Under the pieces are notes generated by a model. It was not told the DNA's origin. It did not search any database and worked only from the letters and a program-made list of their open reading frames with translations. The position numbers and the translations under genes were made by a program. Of a DNA stretch of 33,969 nt, positions 15,726-24,859 are shown in pieces. The DNA is from UBA3907 sp033810155 (GTDB lineage Bacteria; Bacillota; Sulfobacillia; Fermentithermobacillales; Fermentithermobacillaceae): NCBI GenBank assembly GCA_033810155.1, contig JAPXKJ010000010.1, positions 1 through 33,969 on the forward strand, read 5' to 3'. Position 1 is the first letter of the stretch; each line of letters opens with the position of its first letter.

Positions 15726-17068
15726 AGGAGAAAGCCTCCCCCGGGCCCAGGCTGCACTGCATCTGAATCGTCCGTCTCCTCATGTACAAGTTCCAAGAAA
15801 AGATCCACGAGTTCAGGTTCGGGGTTTTGTCCCATCTGACGTTGGCAAAACAATTTGAACCTCTCAACGAGGGGCATCTCAAAGATGCGCTTTTCAGAAG
15901 GGTCGAAAACTTCCCTTGCACCAGTCCAACGGATGGTCGCGATAGACGGGTGCTCTTTTCTAAGGGCAGCCACTTCGGCAGTCCCAAGGGGCTCATCAGA
16001 TCCGATCTCCAAGCTCACCCATGCGCTGTGATTTCTAGGATCTGAGCACCATTGGAAAGCTTCTTCAATTGTAGATGCTCTGTATCTTTTGAGTGGCTTT
16101 CCACAGGAAAGAGGGATACGTTCCAAGCGAAAAGCGCTTGACACGCTATCTTCTTCGGCCTCATGAGTCTCATCAAGGTGCATTTCGTCATGAAAAGGGT
16201 GTGGCTCTCGAGGCCAGGAACGCCTTTTTTCGGGAATGACTTCAACTATCACTACCTCTTTTTGTTGCCCGGCCTCGGAAAAACTATACTCCATCGGCGA
16301 ACCTGAATACCTACAAGGAACTTGACACGCACTGACTTGCTGAGGCCTATGAAGATGTCCAAGGGATACATAATCCGCGATAGTTCCAAAAACGTTTGGC
16401 TCTACCGCGAAAGCCCCACCTAACTGTATCTGCCTTTCAGAATCGGATTCTTCTCCTCCTATCACATACAGGTGACCTAGTATAAGGTTCACAGCATCCT
16501 TGCGAAAATGCGTGCTTCCGCCGCGGACTAGAGCTCTCACCTTGTCCGAATACGCAGTTCTTTGGTTCTCCTGGTCTAAAGATTCTGTAAAAACCTCTCT
16601 TAGCCTAGATTCAGATGGGTATGCGAGCACGCATATTACCGCAGATTCTCCTGAACCGGGGCAAAACACTTCCATCCAACCAGGGCCCGTAGCAACTCGG
16701 CCCGCTCCTGTGGGCGCTACCCCTGTCGGAAGATGCTCGTTGGGGTAGCCGACAAGCGAGATCCCATGCATTACGGCCAGAGGATCTGCAGCTTGGATCC
16801 TATCGGGACTGTCATGATTGCCACCTATAACCACAACAACTCTGTTTCCGTTTCCGGCCAATCGCTCGAGCGAGTGATAGTACAGTCTTTCAACCTGTGC
16901 TCCCGGATTGGCGGAATCAAACACATCCCCTGCCACCAGAACCAAATCCACGTGCTCTCGGTCAACGATCTCACACAAAGTGTCTAAGAATTCCTCTTGC
17001 TCTGCCAACCTAGAGCGCCCTTCGATTTGTCTGCCCAGATGCCAATCAGCTGTGTGCAGGATACGCAA
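15722..17068 (-). CDS. sbcD: SbcD, nuclease subunit of the SbcCD complex
   Basis: This 448-residue Mre11 homologue is the Mn2+-dependent nuclease partner of SbcC. Phosphodiesterase motifs are complete: Asp8 and His10 (TADWHLG), Asp48 (AGDVFD), Asn84-His85-Asp86 (GGNHDSP) and GHLH (about residue 237). It is longer than many SbcD proteins, mainly from an acidic insertion around HPFHDEMHLDETHEAEEDS. The start codon is TTG at 17068, supported by GGGGGG six bases upstream and by the family N-terminus MRILHTADWHLG. The last four bases overlap sbcC. Upstream, 72 bases separate it from an SDR gene on the same strand. Confidence 0.96.
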   Translation of the reverse strand: MRILHTADWHLGRQIEGRSRLAEQEEFLDTLCEIVDREHVDLVLVAGDVFDSANPGAQVERLYYHSLERLAGNGNRVVVVIGGNHDSPDRIQAADPLAVMHGISLVGYPNEHLPTGVAPTGAGRVATGPGWMEVFCPGSGESAVICVLAYPSESRLREVFTESLDQENQRTAYSDKVRALVRGGSTHFRKDAVNLILGHLYVIGGEESDSERQIQLGGAFAVEPNVFGTIADYVSLGHLHRPQQVSACQVPCRYSGSPMEYSFSEAGQQKEVVIVEVIPEKRRSWPREPHPFHDEMHLDETHEAEEDSVSSAFRLERIPLSCGKPLKRYRASTIEEAFQWCSDPRNHSAWVSLEIGSDEPLGTAEVAALRKEHPSIATIRWTGAREVFDPSEKRIFEMPLVERFKLFCQRQMGQNPEPELVDLFLELVHEETDDSDAVQPGPGGGFLL

Positions 17069-17140
17069 AACTATCCCCCCGATGTGTTATTAAGGGAACG
17101 TGTGAAGATGTGGCAATCATAAGAAACGGCCACGTCTGTC

Positions 17141-17917
17141 TCATCTTGCGCAGGTCTGGCCTCGGCCGCCATCGATCAAGATGGTTTCCCCGGTAATCCA
17201 ACTTGCCTTATCAGATGCCAAGAAGAAAATCAACTCTGCCACTTCTTCCGGTTCACCAACGCGCCCCAAGGGATGTGTCAATTTGCTCTTCTCGAGAAAC
17301 TGTCGATATTCATCCTCTGTCATCCCGCTGGTCAGATGGAGATGCGTTCTTACCACACCAGGGTTTACCGCGTTCACCCTCACCCCTTTGGCTGCAAGCT
17401 CTAAGGCGGCACACCTAGTGAGTTGGTCTACGCCCGCTTTGCTGACACAGTAAGCAAGTACGTTGGGAAAAGCCCTCTGTCCATTTACGCTAGAGACATT
17501 TACTACACTGCCTTTTCGTTCAACAAGGTGTGGGGCCGCGCATCGTAGCATATAAAAAGGTGCTCTGAGATTGATGTTCATAAGACGGTCCCAATCTTCA
17601 ATACTAGTGTTCTCTATGGTCCCATTTGCAATTACACCTGCCGCGTTCACCAAGACATCTATGCCGCCAAGTTCTGCCACGATTCTATCGATTACCGCTG
17701 CGATTTGTTTTTCATCGGTAAGGTCTGCTTGAAAAACAGCTGCTTTACCGCCTTTGGACCGAATCTCTTCTGCAACCGCAGAAAGTTCTCCCAATCGGCG
17801 TGCAATAAGCGCAACCGAGTATCCTTCATCGGAGAAACGAAACGCGCACGCTCTTCCAATCCCGCTACTGGCACCCGTAATTACTGCCACTTTGTCTGAC
17901 TTCTTGCATGAATCCAT
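17141..17917 (-). CDS. Short-chain dehydrogenase/reductase (SDR)
   Basis: The 258-residue protein is a classical NAD(P)-dependent oxidoreductase. The nucleotide loop is TGASSGIGRA, followed by VNAAG. The catalytic set is the Asn of LMNINLRAP, Ser in NVSSVNG, and Tyr-x3-Lys in AYCVSKAG. PGVVRT and the ending SWITGETILIDGG are family-typical. Arg39-Arg40 after the second strand (ALIARRLGE) suggests preference for NADP. The substrate cannot be read from the sequence. The ATG has AGGGGG upstream and lies 26 bases after the WYL regulator stop, so the two are probably co-transcribed. Confidence 0.92.
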   Translation of the reverse strand: MDSCKKSDKVAVITGASSGIGRACAFRFSDEGYSVALIARRLGELSAVAEEIRSKGGKAAVFQADLTDEKQIAAVIDRIVAELGGIDVLVNAAGVIANGTIENTSIEDWDRLMNINLRAPFYMLRCAAPHLVERKGSVVNVSSVNGQRAFPNVLAYCVSKAGVDQLTRCAALELAAKGVRVNAVNPGVVRTHLHLTSGMTEDEYRQFLEKSKLTHPLGRVGEPEEVAELIFFLASDKASWITGETILIDGGRGQTCAR

Positions 17918-17943
17918 ATGAATGTTGCCCCCTTATCTTGTAT

Positions 17944-19092
17944 CTATAGATCTTGATTGTTCGTCACACCAACCAGACTGTATTTGTTCATCGCTTCCCT
18001 CAGTTCTTTGATTATTCTCTGCCTTAGGATCTCCGGTTCAACCACCACCGCATGACTCCCCAAACTCATTACCCATCTCATTATTTCGCCAAGGCTTCCG
18101 GTAGTGAGACTTAGCCTGAACCCTCCGTCAGGCAGTTCCTCGATTTGTTGACTTGAATGCCACACTTTGTCTTTAACATATGGCACTTGAGTGCTATCAA
18201 ATTCAATTATGACCTTCTGAGGTGTGCCTCTTTCGAGGGTCAGGCTATCGCCAAAGTATTCCTCAATGGAAAAGTCTACCGGAATCTCAAAGGTCTTGTC
18301 TGTCATCTTGATCGAACCTATCCGGTCCAACGCAAAAATACGCACTTCTCTTCTTTCATGGCAAAAAGCAATGCAATACCAAGACCCTTCTACAAGCCTT
18401 AGATGGTATGGATCGATCTCACGGACGGTGTGTTCGTTGCGGCTAGCGCTATAGTACTCAATACTCGCCGTTTTTCGTTTCTCCAATGCCTCCGTCAAAA
18501 CCTGATAGGCTTGAGCAACTTCGATTTCATCGCCACGCATTGGATCTACGTGAAAAGAAACTGCCTCGACCGCCCTTTCAAGGTCCACTTCTATCTCTTC
18601 CGGCAAAAGCAACCGGATCTTCATCATCGCCCTGTTCAAAGCATCTTCCAATGGAGTTCCTTTGCACTGCATCAGGAGTTTCTGGCCGAGAAACAATGCT
18701 ATGGCTTCCCCTTCTTGCAGTTTGATAGCAGGAAGCGAAAACTGATCCGCATAATAGTAGCCTTTTCGGTCTTGATCGTATTCTATGGGAGCCATAAACT
18801 GATCCCGAAGACGCTCAATATCACGCTCAACAGTTCTTTTGTGGACCTCGAGATGTTCAGCCAAATAGGAACAATTGGGGTAGCGTCCCGCAGCTATGAG
18901 CCTGTCAATTTCGTACAATCTCCAGAACCCAGTTATGTTTACACCGGGACTCAATCCGGAGGTAGTGTATCGTTTTTTGGCTGTAGCCGGCGCGTGCTTT
19001 GAAGCCTTGATGGTTTCGGGTGAGGTTAGCCTATCCCTGCTCAACGATTCGTAAACCCCACTTTTTGGCGCGGAAGGTTTGGGTCTCATCAT
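17944..19092 (-). CDS. WYL-domain transcriptional regulator
   Basis: The 382-residue regulator has an N-terminal winged helix-turn-helix (about residues 55-115, with NCSYLAEHLEVHKRTVERDI) and a C-terminal WYL domain (about 195-290, with DPYHLRLVEGSWYCIAFCHE and REVRIFALDRI), then a WCX-type tail. WYL domains of studied regulators bind nucleic-acid or nucleotide ligands; PafBC and DriD respond to DNA damage. The first 50 residues are basic and probably disordered. ATG at 19092 is chosen over TTG at 19101, because AAAGGAG (19103-19109) is ten bases from the ATG but almost touches the TTG. It heads a same-strand run: regulator, SDR, sbcD, sbcC. Confidence 0.92.
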   Translation of the reverse strand: MMRPKPSAPKSGVYESLSRDRLTSPETIKASKHAPATAKKRYTTSGLSPGVNITGFWRLYEIDRLIAAGRYPNCSYLAEHLEVHKRTVERDIERLRDQFMAPIEYDQDRKGYYYADQFSLPAIKLQEGEAIALFLGQKLLMQCKGTPLEDALNRAMMKIRLLLPEEIEVDLERAVEAVSFHVDPMRGDEIEVAQAYQVLTEALEKRKTASIEYYSASRNEHTVREIDPYHLRLVEGSWYCIAFCHERREVRIFALDRIGSIKMTDKTFEIPVDFSIEEYFGDSLTLERGTPQKVIIEFDSTQVPYVKDKVWHSSQQIEELPDGGFRLSLTTGSLGEIMRWVMSLGSHAVVVEPEILRQRIIKELREAMNKYSLVGVTNNQDL

Positions 19093-19346
19093 AGCACTCA
19101 AGCTCCTTTGAAACTCTACTTGCTTAGCGGTATGGCTTCGTACCTAGTGCTAGCCTCTATACAAAAGTAGCACGGAATTTGATGTTATATTACTCCGCCG
19201 TGTACTCTTTTACCTGCTTTATGGAACAAGGCTTTCGCAAATGATGTGTCTATGGAACATTAGTACCTCACGCTAAAGGAAAATCTCGCCGCTGCAGCGA
19301 ACTTCCAGCCAAGCGTAGGGGTATTTGCAGTTGAGGAGGAGTTATC

Positions 19347-21005
19347 ATGGAGAGGAACAAAACTGTATTTCTCAACGGAAGAGTGTTTACAGATCTAAAA
19401 AAGGAAGTAGAAGCCCTCTTGGTAGAGGAAGGCACGATAGCCGAATTGGGGACTACATCTGAGATTCTGGAAATGATAGGGGATGTTGAGACCTCTTCCG
19501 CAAAAATCGTGGACCTTCAAGGGAAAACAGTGATACCAGGTTTTGTTGACTCGCACAACCACGTGCTCGGCGCAGCAGACTTGTTGGAAGGCGTAAATTG
19601 CTTCGGTCTGAAGTCGATAGAGGAAGTAAAAGAAGCCGTGGCTCGCAAAGCCAAAGAAAAGGAAAAGGGCGAATGGATAACAGGTGCAGGTTGGATAGAG
19701 AGCCAATTTGAAGAGAAACGCATGATTAATAGATATGACCTGGACGAAGCTGCTCCTAACAATCCTGTGTGCCTGTCGCGTTTATTCGGACTATGTGCAG
19801 TTAATTCGAAGGCTCTTGAAGCAGCGGGGATATACAAGGGATTCGTTCCCAAAGCAGGAAGGATCGATTTGGATGAATCCGGCGAACCAAACGGTATTGT
19901 AAGAGAAGCTTCTCAAGAACTCATCACACATGCAATTGAGAAGGGCGCGGCGGGACCGAGTCAGGAAGTATTGGAAAGTCGTATCCTGTTGGTCCTACAT
20001 GAGCTCCTTAAGTACGGCGTAACATCTCTGCTAGATCCCGGTATTACAGGAACTGTTATGCGCGCCTACACCAGTTTGTGGGCCCAGAGAAAACTCCCTC
20101 TGAGGGTAAGCGCCATGCCTACCTGGCACGGTAAGTCTGCCATACATGGAGAGTATGTCATCAATCCTATGGTCGAAGCAGGCTTACAGCCCGGTTTGGG
20201 TGATTCGCGCTTCAGAGTTGGCAATCTCAAAATGGCTATAGATGGGGGTCTAGGGACCAAAACTGCCATGATGCACGATCCTTTCATAGATGGAACCCGG
20301 TCCACCATACCTGCAAGGGTAGATCTCAACAAGCTAGGAATCTACATATCAGACGCGCACCTTTCAGGCTGGGGTGTAGGAGTTCACTGTTGTGGGGACT
20401 TAGCGCAAGACATCTGCCTATCTCATATCGCTGATGCCATTTCCAAGCGTAAACCCTTCCCCTACCAAAGACATCACATTATTCATGGCTACCTGCCCAC
20501 CTCATATGCACTAAAGGTGATGTCGGATTACGATATTGGGATATCTCTTCAACCGGGGTTCATCTATGTCGAAGGGGACGTCTATCCACAAGCCATACCA
20601 GAAGAGAAATTTGCATGGTTCAAGCCAGCAAAGGCATACTTGGAGCGCGGTATTAGGGTAGCTATCAACACAGACGTACCTTCAGGACCATACAACCCAT
20701 TTGTTACCTTGTATGGAGCAGTAGCGAGAGAAACCTTGGGAGGATTGGATTTCGGAAGAGATCAAGCCCTGACTGTAGAAGAGGCTGTACGTTCATTCAC
20801 CCAAGGCGGTGCATACTTGGCGTATAGAGATACAGAGTGCGGATCTCTAGCTCGGGGCCTGTATGCAGACATGGCAATTCTGGATAGAGACATATTCTCG
20901 GTAGACCCTCGCGAATTGCTTGAGACCAATGTACTCGCGACGATTCTCGGCGGAGAGTTTGTGTATATGGCCGATAATGCTCCCAACGAATGGAAGGGTC
21001 TCTAG
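19347..21005 (+). CDS. YtcJ-like metal-dependent amidohydrolase
   Basis: The 552-residue protein belongs to amidohydrolase family 3. Metal ligands are visible as His70 and His72 (FVDSHNHV), the histidines in VGVHCCGD and RHHIIHGYLP, and the Asp in AINTDVPSGPYNP. The end has the family's beta-sandwich return (GSLARGLYADMAILDRD). Members hydrolyse amide or ester bonds in diverse small molecules; the substrate here is unknown. The ATG is preceded by GAGGAGG. The 254-base gap to the divergent WYL gene shows no strong promoter by eye. No signal peptide is seen. Confidence 0.9.
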   Translation: MERNKTVFLNGRVFTDLKKEVEALLVEEGTIAELGTTSEILEMIGDVETSSAKIVDLQGKTVIPGFVDSHNHVLGAADLLEGVNCFGLKSIEEVKEAVARKAKEKEKGEWITGAGWIESQFEEKRMINRYDLDEAAPNNPVCLSRLFGLCAVNSKALEAAGIYKGFVPKAGRIDLDESGEPNGIVREASQELITHAIEKGAAGPSQEVLESRILLVLHELLKYGVTSLLDPGITGTVMRAYTSLWAQRKLPLRVSAMPTWHGKSAIHGEYVINPMVEAGLQPGLGDSRFRVGNLKMAIDGGLGTKTAMMHDPFIDGTRSTIPARVDLNKLGIYISDAHLSGWGVGVHCCGDLAQDICLSHIADAISKRKPFPYQRHHIIHGYLPTSYALKVMSDYDIGISLQPGFIYVEGDVYPQAIPEEKFAWFKPAKAYLERGIRVAINTDVPSGPYNPFVTLYGAVARETLGGLDFGRDQALTVEEAVRSFTQGGAYLAYRDTECGSLARGLYADMAILDRDIFSVDPRELLETNVLATILGGEFVYMADNAPNEWKGL

Positions 21006-21028
21006 GGCAATGACTCTTGGGACTCCTT

Positions 21029-21073
21029 AAAAAGAGAAGGTAAGGCTCGCTGATGCAAAGAGTCTTACCTCTC
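21029..21073 (-). terminator. Terminator of the VOC-protein gene
   Basis: On the minus strand GAGAGGTAAGACTC pairs with GAGCCTTACCTTCTC (small mismatches), followed by TTTTT (21033-21029). It lies just after the VOC stop and may also serve the convergent amidohydrolase gene. Confidence 0.75.
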
Positions 21074-21081
21074 GATGAATG

Positions 21082-21435
21082 TTAATTAAGAAACTTTTGA
21101 ATCTCTACGTTATATCCGTTGGGATCACTTATAAAGAAGTGATATATGTTGAACTGCTGATTGACCTTAGGTCGATCGTGTGGGGTAAATCCCAATTGCA
21201 CAAGGCGCTCGTACACTTCATCTACTTTGTCGGTAACCAACGTGAGTATAGGGCTTCTCCCGGATATGGCAACATCCAGGTGTTCGCAGAAGCCTATTAG
21301 CCCACCTTGTGTAACTTCATAGATCCTGCAGGTTCTTTGGTCTTGGTAGAGACTCAAACCTAAGGCACCTACGTAGAACTTATGAGTTTCTTCTATGTCC
21401 TTGGTGCCATAAAAGGCGATGAACGATTCCCACAT
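21082..21435 (-). CDS. VOC-family (glyoxalase/bleomycin-resistance fold) protein
   Basis: The 117-residue protein has one VOC unit of the two-beta-alpha-beta3 type: FIAFYGTKDIEETHKFYVGALG at the start (read as separate strand and helix) and the closing HFFISDPNGYNVEIQKF, with the metal-site glutamate in VEIQ. The family includes glyoxalases, dioxygenases and drug-binding proteins, so the function is open. GGGGAGG precedes the ATG at eight bases. It is flanked by terminator hairpins and is probably transcribed alone. Confidence 0.88.
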   Translation of the reverse strand: MWESFIAFYGTKDIEETHKFYVGALGLSLYQDQRTCRIYEVTQGGLIGFCEHLDVAISGRSPILTLVTDKVDEVYERLVQLGFTPHDRPKVNQQFNIYHFFISDPNGYNVEIQKFLN

Positions 21436-21587
21436 GTTTACACCTCCCCGGAATCCATCTAGTTATCTTTTACATACAGTCTAACCTTATCGATTTGCCC
21501 ACGGGCACGCCTCCCAGCGAGCAAGCCCCCATGGTATTCGCAAACAATCTCTACGTATGCCGCTTCACAGGGACTTCACGATGATCA

Positions 21588-21623
21588 CACGTGGCGACAA
21601 TCGATTCTGACTGTCGCCACGTG
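21588..21623. terminator. Hairpin after the amidohydrolase gene, likely terminator
   Basis: CACGTGGCGACA (21588-21599) and TGTCGCCACGTG (21612-21623) form a perfect 12-bp stem with a 12-base loop, ten bases after the minus-strand stop at 21633. No T run follows, so termination may be rho-assisted or weak. Confidence 0.6.
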
Positions 21624-21632
21624 CCTAGTTGA

Positions 21633-22832
21633 TTAACTTATAACGTTCTTGATCCATTGCCCATCTTTCATTATTGCTATAGGGTTCTCTAACACCTTCA
21701 TATCCTGGCAGGGGCAACCTTCGACAACAAGCAGGTCGGCAACTCGATCCTCTTTCAAAGTGCCTACAACATCCTTGAGCCCGCACAGTTCTGCCGGAAG
21801 AGCGGTTGCTCCCTTTATCACTGTCATCGGGTGTGCACCCAATTCCACCATTATCTCCATCTCTCTGACAGTAGCAATAACTCCCTTCACCTTTGCGGAA
21901 GGCAAATCTGACCCAACTGCAAACCTAGCACCTGCGTTAAGCACAAATTGGAAACTTCTCCTGTGATACTCACGCGCTAATTCCAGTTTTTTCAAGGCAA
22001 ATTCCTTAGCGCCATGCTCACGGTAGAGGAAAATCGAATCTGTAACCACAAGAGTAGGCACGCACACCACTCCTGATTCGGCTAACATCTTGGAGACCCT
22101 CTCATCCAGAGAATAGCAGTGCTCAACCGTGTCCACCCCATTTAGGATAGCCATTTCCACTCCTTCCGCTCCGCCTGTATGGGCTGCCACGTGTTTGCCT
22201 GCAAAATGAGCAACTTGTGTAGCCGCCAAGACTTCGTCCGGGGTCATCTGAGTAGATCCGAAACCCTCATGTTCACCCATTATCCCTCCGGTCATCATTA
22301 TCTTTATGAAATCGGCACCTCGCTTGAGTTGTTGCCTGACTACTCGCCTGACCTCATACGGGCCATCACACTCGACGCCTGAGGAGTCGTAAGCATGACC
22401 TCCGGTAGTCGTGATAGGTTCGCCGGATATGAACAACCTAGGCCCGCGAAATTCGCCTGATGACACCAGATCTCTGAGCGCAAAATCCACTCCTGCCTCA
22501 TCGCCCAAAACCCTGCACGAAGTAACTCCGCCTTCCAGAAACTCCTTTGCTCTTTGAGCTGCTCTTACAGCAAGGTCCGGCACGCGTGCGAAATCCTGTC
22601 TCGGATTTATGAAAAAAGTGAGGTGCATGTGACTATCCCATAGTCCCGGTAAAACTGTCTTTCCTTTCAGGTCAATAACGTGGTCTTCTTGCTTCAAAAC
22701 GCTACCTTCCTGCAGTGCGCCGCTTTCCAGAATCCTTCCCACTCTTGAACCGCAAATCTCTAACGACATATTGACCTGGGGCCGATTTGCAATACCATCG
22801 ATTAAACGACAATTCGTCAGCCAAAGACTCAC
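21633..22832 (-). CDS. Metal-dependent amidohydrolase (imidazolonepropionase/prolidase-like)
   Basis: The 399-residue protein is a binuclear amidohydrolase of the subgroup that includes Xaa-Pro and Xaa-Arg dipeptidases. Ligands are His68 and His70 (DSHMHL), the likely carboxylated Lys in FIKIMMTGGIM, the histidines in AAHTGG and DTVEHCY, and the Asp in AVGSDLPS. The C-terminus has the return strand (DRVADLLVVEG). GTG at 22832 is chosen because AAGAGGGGG lies seven bases upstream (22840-22848); ATG at 22862 has no site. Residue patterns suggest a peptide-derived substrate, but this is inference. Confidence 0.9.
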   Translation of the reverse strand: MSLWLTNCRLIDGIANRPQVNMSLEICGSRVGRILESGALQEGSVLKQEDHVIDLKGKTVLPGLWDSHMHLTFFINPRQDFARVPDLAVRAAQRAKEFLEGGVTSCRVLGDEAGVDFALRDLVSSGEFRGPRLFISGEPITTTGGHAYDSSGVECDGPYEVRRVVRQQLKRGADFIKIMMTGGIMGEHEGFGSTQMTPDEVLAATQVAHFAGKHVAAHTGGAEGVEMAILNGVDTVEHCYSLDERVSKMLAESGVVCVPTLVVTDSIFLYREHGAKEFALKKLELAREYHRRSFQFVLNAGARFAVGSDLPSAKVKGVIATVREMEIMVELGAHPMTVIKGATALPAELCGLKDVVGTLKEDRVADLLVVEGCPCQDMKVLENPIAIMKDGQWIKNVIS

Positions 22833-23132
22833 GTCAAAACCCCCTCTTAATCGTTTGATCATCCTGAAATATCCATTACCTGTCTAAATCTTCGCACCCA
22901 AAGCCGCAGACTCCTGCATTGAAAGACTAGAAACGAGCCTTCGTGGTAATCTCACAAGTAAATTTTTGAGTTTGCTCCAAATGGCGATCACAAAATCGAG
23001 GTAAGCGTCTCTAGCAGCATGATAGAGACGGCCGCGCAAGACAAGCAATACCATTGCTTCCCTATTCAAGCAGGAGAAGCGACACGCTTTATGGAATTGA
23101 AATGACAATACTTGAATGAGAGGTGAGCGACC
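22833..23132. other. Divergent intergenic region with three small hairpins
   Basis: This 300-base region separates the amidohydrolase and P5C dehydrogenase genes. Three short inverted repeats lie in a row: CGTCTCTA/TAGAGACG (23006-23030), AGCAAT/ATTGCT (around 23045-23058) and AAGCG/CGCTT. A minus-strand frame (22884-23108) stays open for 74 codons but starts at TTG without a ribosome site and looks unlike a protein. No known riboswitch was recognised. Confidence 0.4.
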
Positions 23133-24764
23133 GTGTCCAATGCTGTGTTCAAGATAGAAAAGCCAAAGAATGAGCCGGTGTTGTCCTATGCGCCGGGGAC
23201 GAAAGAAAGAAAAGAACTAAAGGCTCGTCTGGTTGAACTTAGGAATCAGGAGATTGAGATACCCCTTATAATCGGTGGCAAGAAAGTGCGTACTGGGAAG
23301 TTAGGCAAGTGCATAATCCCTCATAATAAAGAAACTGTTATCGGTAGGTACCACATGGCTGGAGAGGACGAAGTAGCCCAGGCCATCGAAGCAGCCCTCG
23401 CCGCGCGGAGCGAGTGGGAAGCAATGCCGTGGGAGCATAGAGCTTCTATCTTCCTCAAAGCCGCAGAGATGCTCTCGGGTCCGTATCGTAGCACGATCAA
23501 TGCCGCTACCATGCTATGCCAGAGTAAAACTGCCTATCAAGCTGAGGTCGATGCTGCTTGTGAGCTTATCGACATGCTCAAGTTCAACGCTTATTTCCTA
23601 AATGAGATCTATAAAGAACAGCCGGAGTCTACAAAAGACGCTTGGAACCGTATGGAGTACAGGCCACTTGAAGGATTTGTGTTTGCGGTAACGCCCTTTA
23701 ACTTCACCTCCATCGCAGGCAATCTTCCTACAAGCCCTGCTATGGCAGGAAACGTAGTTCTATGGAAACCTGCCTCGTCTGCAGTATATTCTGCATATCA
23801 TGTGATGATCGTACTTCAAAAAGCGGGTCTGCCCGATGGAGTCATAAACTTCATCCCCGGTCCCGGAAACGTGCTCGGAAACATAGTACTTTCGAATCCC
23901 TGGCTTGCGGGAGTACACTTTACTGGGTCTACCGCCACCTTTCAGTCAATGTGGCAGACTGTGGGCGAAAACCTACCAAACTACAGAACTTATCCTAGAC
24001 TCGTAGGCGAAACGGGCGGCAAGGACTTTGTGTTTGTTCATCCATCCGCAGATTTGGAGCCGCTTGTCACAGCCCTTGTACGAGGTGCATTTGAGTTCCA
24101 GGGACAGAAATGCTCCGCTGCATCCCGCGCTTATGTCCCGGAGAGTATTTGGCCCAAGCTAAAACAAAGATTGATCGAAGATGTCGAGAGCATAAGAGTA
24201 GGGGATGTAGAGGACTTCAGGAACTTCATGGGGGCTGTTATTGACCTTCAGGCATTCCGTTCCATCAAGAGCTACATCGAGTATGCTAAAGAATCCCCAG
24301 AAGCGGAGATAATCTGCGGCGGAAAATGCGATGATACCGTAGGGTTCTTTATAGACCCCACTGTCATTGTAACCACCAACCCACACTTCAAGACCATGCA
24401 AGAGGAAATCTTTGGGCCTGTCCTTACCATATACGTCTACAAAGATGAAGATATCGAAGAAGCCTTAAATCTTTGCGACTCGACTTCAATCTATGGCTTA
24501 ACAGGTGCAGTCTTCGCTCAAGACAGAAAAGCTATAGTAGAGATTGAAAAGCGTCTCACGCACGCGGCAGGTAACTTCTACATTAACGACAAACCCACCG
24601 GCGCAGTTATCGCTCAGCAGCCGTTTGGCGGCGCAAGAGCTTCGGGTACAAATGATAAAGCCGGCTCCAAGATAAACATGATGCGCTGGGTTAGCGCACG
24701 GGCAATAAAAGAAAATCTCAATCCGGCAGTAGGGTACAAATACCCATTCATGGATGAGAAATAG
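23133..24764 (+). CDS. rocA: L-glutamate gamma-semialdehyde (P5C) dehydrogenase
   Basis: The 543-residue enzyme oxidises glutamate semialdehyde, the open form of P5C, to glutamate using NAD+, the second step of proline and arginine breakdown. Length and motifs match the long RocA/PruA branch: AVTPFNFTSIAGNLPTSPA, ETGGKDFVFVHP, catalytic Cys327 in GQKCSAASRAY, EEIFGPVLTIYVY and QQPFGGARASGTNDKAGS. The start is GTG with GAGAGGTGA upstream. No proline dehydrogenase gene lies in the window, so the P5C source may be ornithine or an unlinked enzyme. A strong terminator follows. Confidence 0.95.
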   Translation: MSNAVFKIEKPKNEPVLSYAPGTKERKELKARLVELRNQEIEIPLIIGGKKVRTGKLGKCIIPHNKETVIGRYHMAGEDEVAQAIEAALAARSEWEAMPWEHRASIFLKAAEMLSGPYRSTINAATMLCQSKTAYQAEVDAACELIDMLKFNAYFLNEIYKEQPESTKDAWNRMEYRPLEGFVFAVTPFNFTSIAGNLPTSPAMAGNVVLWKPASSAVYSAYHVMIVLQKAGLPDGVINFIPGPGNVLGNIVLSNPWLAGVHFTGSTATFQSMWQTVGENLPNYRTYPRLVGETGGKDFVFVHPSADLEPLVTALVRGAFEFQGQKCSAASRAYVPESIWPKLKQRLIEDVESIRVGDVEDFRNFMGAVIDLQAFRSIKSYIEYAKESPEAEIICGGKCDDTVGFFIDPTVIVTTNPHFKTMQEEIFGPVLTIYVYKDEDIEEALNLCDSTSIYGLTGAVFAQDRKAIVEIEKRLTHAAGNFYINDKPTGAVIAQQPFGGARASGTNDKAGSKINMMRWVSARAIKENLNPAVGYKYPFMDEK

Positions 24765-24774
24765 AGTTTTAGAC

Positions 24775-24813
24775 AATAAACTACCGGCAACATCCCGTTG
24801 CCGGTAGTTTATT
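24775..24813. terminator. Strong bidirectional terminator
   Basis: AATAAACTACCGGCAAC (24775-24791) and its exact complement (24797-24813) form a 17-bp stem with an ATCCC loop and T/A-rich ends, between convergent P5C dehydrogenase and nitroreductase genes. Confidence 0.85.
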
Positions 24814-24859
24814 TACTCACAAGACAATGACGTCTTCGCAATCACGTCTTTGCGCTACG

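Noticed and set aside
22884..23108. 74-codon minus-strand open frame between the amidohydrolase and P5C dehydrogenase genes
   Set aside because: It starts at TTG without a ribosome site, and the translation shows no recognisable pattern.
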